Shown here in pieces: positions 44,157 to 48,815 of a DNA stretch of 48,815 bases; the first letter of the stretch is position 1, and each line of letters starts with the position of its first letter. Source of the stretch: JANRJY01 sp033763735 (GTDB lineage Bacteria; Bacteroidota; Bacteroidia; Cytophagales; UBA9547); the NCBI GenBank assembly GCA_033763735.1, contig JANRJY010000022.1, forward strand, positions 1 to 48,815, written 5' to 3'. The notes under the pieces are model-generated. The model was not told the DNA's origin. It searched no databases and worked only from the letters and a program-made list of their open reading frames with translations. The translations under genes and the position numbers were made by a program.

Positions 44157-46829
44157 TTACTTCCCAAACTCCACCCAGTCAATATTGATCATGCCTTTAT
44201 AATCGTTGGCCTTTGGGTCAACGTTTTTGTAAACAAAATAAATGTCATGATTCCCTTCTATAGGTTTAAGTTTTGATTTAATTGAGTACCAGTCTTCCCA
44301 TTTGCCTGTAGGTTTTATGGGTAGCGTGGCAATCACCTTTCCTTTGTTACTATCAATTCTGACTTCAATTTCTCCTTTTGCTTGATTGGAGTTTACAGAC
44401 GCAGTTATTTTGCTGATTTCATTCAAGTCAATGTTTTTATATTTTATATATGAATTATCTGCAATTCCACCCATATATAAATAACTATTTTCTTTGAATT
44501 GGTTTCCGATGAATCTACCAACACTTTTGGAGGAAGGAATAGCTGTTTCTGCTTCTGTTTTTGGGTGAATAAGTGTAATTCTTTTTTGAGAGGTGAATTT
44601 ATATTTCCCTTGATAACCTTTGTCTGTATAAGTGCTTGATAATGTAAAGGTTCCGTTTTTTGCACTCAAGGTTTTGAGATCAATTATACCTGAATTGGGA
44701 AGAGGTTTAGTAATTTTATCTGGCTTCTTGCCTGCGTATTGAAATATGTATTGCACCATTGCTGTGGTTTGTTGCATTGTTAACTGCGGATGAGCACTCA
44801 TTGCATGCAAATCTGACCATTTTCCGCTACCACCGGTGATAATTTTGCGTGCTAATTTTTCAATATTTTCAGGATTTTTGGGGTAAAACTCTGCAATTTC
44901 AACAAATGAGGGTCCAACTGACTTTTTGTTCGATGAATGACAAGCTTTACAGTCACTTGCAGCGATTAATGGATGATCGGTAATTGGTTTTTCCGGATTT
45001 AATGCTTCATATATGGATGATTCGTTGAATGTGATTTCGGTTTTGATGTCTTTAGAATTGATAATTTTATCTTCTAAGTCATTAACTAAAACCCTGTATT
45101 GCAAAGGTTTGTCCTTGAAAAAGAATGTTGAATTGCAATTGATAAATTCAATATCAACTTTAGGATAGGTGTTGCCCACCGTAATTTTAACCGTGGTACT
45201 ACTGGTATCACCTGTTGGATCAGTTACGGTTAATTTGGGAAAATAAACTCCGGCATTTTCGAAAGTGTATGTTGTTTTTTTGCCTTTTGATTTTGCTTCT
45301 TTGCCATCGAAGTTCCATTCATAAATTAATGAATCATTATCAAGATCAACACTTGGGGAACCATCAAATTCGACTTTCAGTGGAAACATTCCAACAGTAT
45401 CAGAAATATTAAATTTGGCAGTGGGTGCCCAATTACCTTGTTGATATTTGATACGAACTAATCGAGCATCTTCATTTTGCGAAAACCAATTGGTGCCATA
45501 TTCGAGCATATATAAGTCGCCTTCGGGCCCAATCTCCATATCAATTGGATGGTCAAACTTGGTACCCGGCATAAATTTTTCCATCTCCACAATTTTTCCT
45601 TCTGCATCCATTTTTACAGTGATTATCCAATCCCTCATCCATTCATATATGAAAACTTTATTGTCGTAATATTTTGGAAATCTGTTTTTAGAATGTTGAT
45701 AATCAGAGTAAATATACATAGGGCCCGCCATGGCACTTCTTCCACTGTTGCCCAATATTGGAAACTCTTTAGAATCATCGTATGAATACCAAATCCATGC
45801 AGGATTTGCCGGAGGAAGTGATTTCGCTCCGTAATTATTAGGCGAATTATTCACTACATGCATTGGGTCAAACGCTTTTCCAACAATACTGTCTTTAAAA
45901 TCAAATTCATGGTATGCAAAATTGTTGCCCACAAAATATGGCCAACCAAAGTTCCCGGGGGCTTTTGCCAAATTAAATTCATCATAGCTTTTGGGTCCAC
46001 GTCCTCGTTTATCGTCCGATCCCGCATCGGGTCCTACATCGCCCCAAAATAACCAACCATTTTTCTTGTTAGTACTAATTCTGAACGGATTACGACAACC
46101 CATGGTATATATTTCAGGTCTGCCTTTAGTGCCATCTTTTGGAAACAAATTTCCATCAGGAATGGAATAGGTACCATCTTTCTCAAGATGAATTCGTAGA
46201 ATTTTACCTCTAAGATCATGTGTGTTTGAAGATGATTTTTGTGCATCAAACGGACTTCTGCCGGGTCGGGTATCAATAGGGGAGTACCCATCCGATTCTT
46301 TGGAACTGGTATTATCGCCCACGGATATATACAGATTATTGTCTTTGCCAAAAGTTAACGAACCTGCTGAATGACAGCATGTTTCTCTTTGTACAGGGAT
46401 TTCCAAAAGTACTTTTTCTGTTGACAGGATTAATGAATCATCTGCAAGTTTCATCCGGCTTACTCTTTGCAAAGCTGAATCACCGGGCGCAGAATAAAAA
46501 ATATAAATCCAGCCATTAGTCATGAAGTCCGGGTCCAAAGTTACACCTAGTAATCCATCTTCAAATCGACTAAAAACATCTATTTTGGCTAGTAATTTGG
46601 TTTTGTTGTGAGTGGGTATGAATAATTTGATATTTCCTTTTCGTTCCACAAATACGACTCTGCCATCCTTGGCAATTGCCAATTCCATTGGCTCATCCAA
46701 CCCAGCATCGAGCACTGTTTTGAGAAATCTTTTTTCATCAGGTTTTTGAGTGACGATTTCGGATGAATGTTGGCAAGAGATTAAGAAAGAGCATATAACC
46801 AAAAAGGTTGTTAAAATTTTAATTATCAA
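44157..46829 (-). CDS. Lipoprotein: PQQ-type sugar dehydrogenase + PKD + cytochrome c + carbohydrate-binding domain
   Basis: An 890-residue modular lipoprotein (lipobox FLISC, Cys19; TTG start). The glucose/sorbosone dehydrogenase beta-propeller spans about 35-465, with LDEPMELAI, LLGVTLDPDF, GRNPF-like GCRNPFR and RSAMAGP. A PKD domain (about 468-552) has YEWNFDG. A class I cytochrome c domain has CKACH (627-631) and a Met ligand in HAMSAHP (Met677). The C-terminal part (about 735-890) resembles a CBM6-type carbohydrate-binding module. It could oxidise a sugar and pass electrons to its own heme. Similar fusions occur in Bacteroidota. Confidence 0.85.
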   Translation of the reverse strand: MIIKILTTFLVICSFLISCQHSSEIVTQKPDEKRFLKTVLDAGLDEPMELAIAKDGRVVFVERKGNIKLFIPTHNKTKLLAKIDVFSRFEDGLLGVTLDPDFMTNGWIYIFYSAPGDSALQRVSRMKLADDSLILSTEKVLLEIPVQRETCCHSAGSLTFGKDNNLYISVGDNTSSKESDGYSPIDTRPGRSPFDAQKSSSNTHDLRGKILRIHLEKDGTYSIPDGNLFPKDGTKGRPEIYTMGCRNPFRISTNKKNGWLFWGDVGPDAGSDDKRGRGPKSYDEFNLAKAPGNFGWPYFVGNNFAYHEFDFKDSIVGKAFDPMHVVNNSPNNYGAKSLPPANPAWIWYSYDDSKEFPILGNSGRSAMAGPMYIYSDYQHSKNRFPKYYDNKVFIYEWMRDWIITVKMDAEGKIVEMEKFMPGTKFDHPIDMEIGPEGDLYMLEYGTNWFSQNEDARLVRIKYQQGNWAPTAKFNISDTVGMFPLKVEFDGSPSVDLDNDSLIYEWNFDGKEAKSKGKKTTYTFENAGVYFPKLTVTDPTGDTSSTTVKITVGNTYPKVDIEFINCNSTFFFKDKPLQYRVLVNDLEDKIINSKDIKTEITFNESSIYEALNPEKPITDHPLIAASDCKACHSSNKKSVGPSFVEIAEFYPKNPENIEKLARKIITGGSGKWSDLHAMSAHPQLTMQQTTAMVQYIFQYAGKKPDKITKPLPNSGIIDLKTLSAKNGTFTLSSTYTDKGYQGKYKFTSQKRITLIHPKTEAETAIPSSKSVGRFIGNQFKENSYLYMGGIADNSYIKYKNIDLNEISKITASVNSNQAKGEIEVRIDSNKGKVIATLPIKPTGKWEDWYSIKSKLKPIEGNHDIYFVYKNVDPKANDYKGMINIDWVEFGK

Positions 46830-46993
46830 TTTGTTATGATTTAAATAGTAAAAATGTATCTAAATTATTTGCTAAAATATGGATTTCTGTTTTCAAAATA
46901 AATTAAATCTGACGTAGCATTACATTTTTTATCTTTTAAAGGAGAATGGGCTAAAAATAACTTTTGTGTAAGAAACCATGTGCGGTAGGATGT

Positions 46994-47076
46994 CCACGAA
47001 AGGTGTGAAATATTAGTTTTTTGGCATGGTAAGGTGGGTATGTGCGGCAAAAAAAACTAATATTTTTCTTTCGTGG
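46994..47076. repeat. Long imperfect inverted repeat
   Basis: CCACGAAAG (46994-47002) pairs with CTTTCGTGG (47068-47076). After a 4-nt mismatch, AAATATTAGTTTTTT (47008-47022) pairs with AAAAAACTAATATTT (47051-47065). The loop is about 28 nt. No T-run follows either arm directly. Confidence 0.7.
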
Positions 47077-47087
47077 GGGTCTTTTTG

Positions 47088-47115
47088 TTTACTTTTTGAC
47101 CAAACAAAAAGTAAA
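47088..47115. repeat. 11-bp inverted repeat
   Basis: TTTACTTTTTG (47088-47098) and CAAAAAGTAAA (47105-47115) pair perfectly around a 6-nt loop ACCAAA. Similar T-rich/A-rich hairpins recur in Bacteroidota genomes, often between genes. Confidence 0.7.
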
Positions 47116-47208
47116 AATGTAAAATAGTAAATTGCTTATTATGAATTAGTTAAATAAAAGGCCAATCCAATTTAAGTTAAAATTATCCCTAAAGCATGTT
47201 TATTTAAT

Positions 47209-47216
47209 TATTTTTG
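47209..47216 (+). promoter_or_regulatory. Candidate -7 box of pdxA
   Basis: TATTTTTG fits TAnnTTTG and ends 7 bp before the pdxA ATG, implying a very short or absent leader. No matching -33 element is visible. Confidence 0.35.
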
Positions 47217-47223
47217 AAATTCT

Positions 47224-48273
47224 ATGGAAAAACATCACCCTGTTATTGGCGTTACTATTGGAGACATCAATGGGATTGGTCCGGAAGTAATTCTCAAAAC
47301 ATTTGCCGATCATGCCATGCTGCATTTTTGCACACCCGTGATATACGGTTCAACAAAAATGCTTAACTATTATCGTAACCTTTTGCATTTGGAGGATCAT
47401 GGTTTGATTCACATCCCTTCAATTAGTCAAATTGCTCACAAAAAAGTTAACGTAATACATTGTTGGGATAATGAAGTGCTAGCCACCCCGGGCAAAGCTT
47501 CCGAAGTCGCAGGTAATTGTGCATTCTTATCGCTACAGAAATGTACAAATGATTTGAAAAATGGCCATTTAAATGCCATGGTTACTGCTCCAATCGACAA
47601 GAACACTATTAAAAATCCACAATTTAATTTTGTAGGGCATACGGAATATTTACAACACATTTTTCAAGCCAAAGAAGTCCTTATGTTTATGGTTTCGGAG
47701 CAATTGAAAGTGGCATTAGTAACAGAACATGTACCTGTAAATCAGATATCTACAGCTTTAACTAAAGAGAAACTTATTGCCAAAATTAAACTTGTAATGA
47801 GTTCACTTAAAAAGGATTATAATATAGTGAAGCCCAAAATTGCAGTACTTGGATTAAACCCACATGCAGGCGACAAAGGTGTAATAGGTAATGAAGAAGA
47901 GCAAATTATTAAACCTGTCATTCAAAGCTTTAGAGATAATGGAGAAATCGTAATTGGTCCATTTCCAGCCGATGGTTTTTTTGCTTCAGATCAAATGCAA
48001 AAGTTTGATGCGGTACTTGCCATGTATCACGATCAAGGCTTAATTCCATTCAAAATGCTTGCTTTTTCCACAGGCGTAAATTTCACTGCAGGTCTTCCAG
48101 TGGTGCGTACTTCTCCCGACCATGGCACCGCTTATGATATTGCAGGTAAGGGTGTTGCAGATGAAAATTCATTTCGCCAGGCAGTGTTTACTGCATTGGA
48201 TATTATCAAGAACAGAGCAGAATCAAGCAACAAAAGAGAACACACTGCCATTGTATTGGAAAGTGAGAAATAA
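47224..48273 (+). CDS. pdxA: 4-hydroxythreonine-4-phosphate dehydrogenase
   Basis: PdxA oxidises 4-phosphohydroxy-L-threonine in the DXP-dependent pathway to pyridoxal 5'-phosphate, in the cytoplasm. The family pattern is complete: VTIGDINGIGPEVILK at the N-terminus, TAPIDKNTI, the metal-ligand GHTEYL near residue 138, LNPHAGDKG, MYHDQGLIPFKML near 265-277, and VVRTSPDHGTAYDIAGKG near 295-312. The length of 349 residues is normal. It is 14 bp before rsmE, probably co-transcribed. Confidence 0.94.
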   Translation: MEKHHPVIGVTIGDINGIGPEVILKTFADHAMLHFCTPVIYGSTKMLNYYRNLLHLEDHGLIHIPSISQIAHKKVNVIHCWDNEVLATPGKASEVAGNCAFLSLQKCTNDLKNGHLNAMVTAPIDKNTIKNPQFNFVGHTEYLQHIFQAKEVLMFMVSEQLKVALVTEHVPVNQISTALTKEKLIAKIKLVMSSLKKDYNIVKPKIAVLGLNPHAGDKGVIGNEEEQIIKPVIQSFRDNGEIVIGPFPADGFFASDQMQKFDAVLAMYHDQGLIPFKMLAFSTGVNFTAGLPVVRTSPDHGTAYDIAGKGVADENSFRQAVFTALDIIKNRAESSNKREHTAIVLESEK

Positions 48274-48287
48274 ACAACTCATGCGTC

Positions 48288-48815
48288 ATGTTTTATTCAA
48301 CTCAAATTGAAGCAGAATCAATTTGGCTTTCTCAAGAGGAAACCAATCATTGCAAGAATGTATTGAGGATAAAAATTGGAGAAAATGTACAAGTTACTAA
48401 TGGTAAAGGGAATTTATATGACTGCAAATTAACCGATTATACAAAAAAAGGCGCACAATTGCATATTAATAATTCTAATTATTACGAGAATAATATCTCA
48501 AAAAATTTACATATAGGCATTGCTCCAACCAAAAGTGCCGATAGAATAGAGTGGTTTGTAGAAAAAGCAGTAGAGATTGGTATTGGCAAAATATCCTTGG
48601 TAATGATGCAACACTCTGAGCGTAAGCACATTTCATTGGAAAGAATAAATAAAGTGGCTATTTCGGCTATGAAGCAGTCGTTACAAGTGTATTTGCCAGA
48701 AATAGATGTATTTAACGATATTAAAAGTTTTATAAAAACCGTTGAAAATTATCCAGTGAAAATTACTGCACATTTGCTGCAATCCCTTCAAAACCCAATT
48801 AATAAAGTTATTAAT
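48288..48815 (+). CDS. rsmE: RsmE, 16S rRNA (uracil1498-N3)-methyltransferase, 3' truncated by window end
   Basis: The 176 codons present encode the N-terminal PUA-like domain (MFYSTQIEAES, then NHCKNVLRIKIGENVQVTNGKG) and the start of the SPOUT methyltransferase domain. The latter contains APTKSADRIEWFVEKAVEIG and SERKHISLERINKVAISAMKQS. These match RsmE, which methylates U1498 of 16S rRNA. The ATG at 48288 follows an out-of-frame ATG at 48281. The C-terminal third, with the SAM-binding knot, lies outside the window. Confidence 0.9.
   Translation, partial: MFYSTQIEAESIWLSQEETNHCKNVLRIKIGENVQVTNGKGNLYDCKLTDYTKKGAQLHINNSNYYENNISKNLHIGIAPTKSADRIEWFVEKAVEIGIGKISLVMMQHSERKHISLERINKVAISAMKQSLQVYLPEIDVFNDIKSFIKTVENYPVKITAHLLQSLQNPINKVIN

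Larger units (their letters stand above)
46830..47223. other. Non-coding gap with two inverted repeats
   Basis: No convincing gene is present. It holds an imperfect long inverted repeat (46994-47076), a second inverted repeat (47088-47115) and a TATTTTTG promoter-like box (47209-47216) before pdxA. Confidence 0.6.

Noticed and set aside
46865..47050. 61-residue minus-strand reading frame between the dehydrogenase gene and pdxA
   Set aside because: It overlaps the long inverted repeat, has no family resemblance and is not followed or preceded by a tightly spaced gene.
1..48815. CRISPR array, rRNA operon or prophage
   Set aside because: No regularly spaced repeats, no rRNA sequence and no phage structural genes were seen.

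Overview
The window looks like a chromosomal segment of an AT-rich member of the Bacteroidota. The evidence is a complete gldK-gldL-gldM-gldN core operon of the type IX secretion system (T9SS), exported proteins with C-terminal T9SS sorting domains, a Bacteroidota-style TonB, several Bacteroidota-typical families (DUF2911, DUF4293, DUF4468, SprT-like) and many TAnnTTTG promoter boxes just upstream of genes. Coding density is high and intergenic gaps are short. The sequence does not settle order or genus.

Layout. 1-4750: gldKLMN, ending in a bidirectional terminator. 4786-9874 (minus): a tight operon of a SprT-like metalloprotein, a c-heme lipoprotein, PBP1A and a UvrC that lacks its C-terminal HhH domain. 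9997-12165 (minus): a large exported protein of unknown function. 12287-13942: TerB-like gene and the E2 subunit of 2-oxoglutarate dehydrogenase. 14013-15629 (minus): small membrane protein, CdsA and a DUF2007 protein. 15724-18109: lipoprotein, DUF4468 protein, RmlD-like reductase and a small unknown. 18122-21516: divergent PIG-L deacetylase and DUF2911 protein. 21628-21700: tRNA-Gln(TTG). 21763-22908: carboxynorspermidine decarboxylase.

23048-24538 is a compact cassette: one AAA+ ATPase/PD-(D/E)XK-type gene bounded on both sides by near-identical 39-bp palindromes. It looks like a small mobile or selfish unit. 24599-32889 holds a GH9 glycosidase, an epimerase, a WG-repeat protein, an ECF sigma factor/glycosyltransferase operon, a DUF4293 protein and a YitT transporter-like protein.

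32894-46829 is an accessory region. It has two AraC-type regulators (one soluble with a cupin, one membrane-bound), two paralogous fibronectin-III/T9SS-sorted proteins, a TonB, a frameshifted and an intact phytanoyl-CoA dioxygenase-like gene, a GH36 alpha-galactosidase-like enzyme and a lipoprotein joining a PQQ-type sugar dehydrogenase to PKD, cytochrome c and carbohydrate-binding modules. Four copies of one operator-like sequence link the cupin-AraC gene, both dioxygenase copies and one FN3 gene into an apparent local regulon, probably for sugar use. The window ends with pdxA and the start of rsmE.

The two most interesting signals are the palindrome-bounded ATPase cassette and the four-copy operator with its duplicated, mosaic dioxygenase/FN3 modules.
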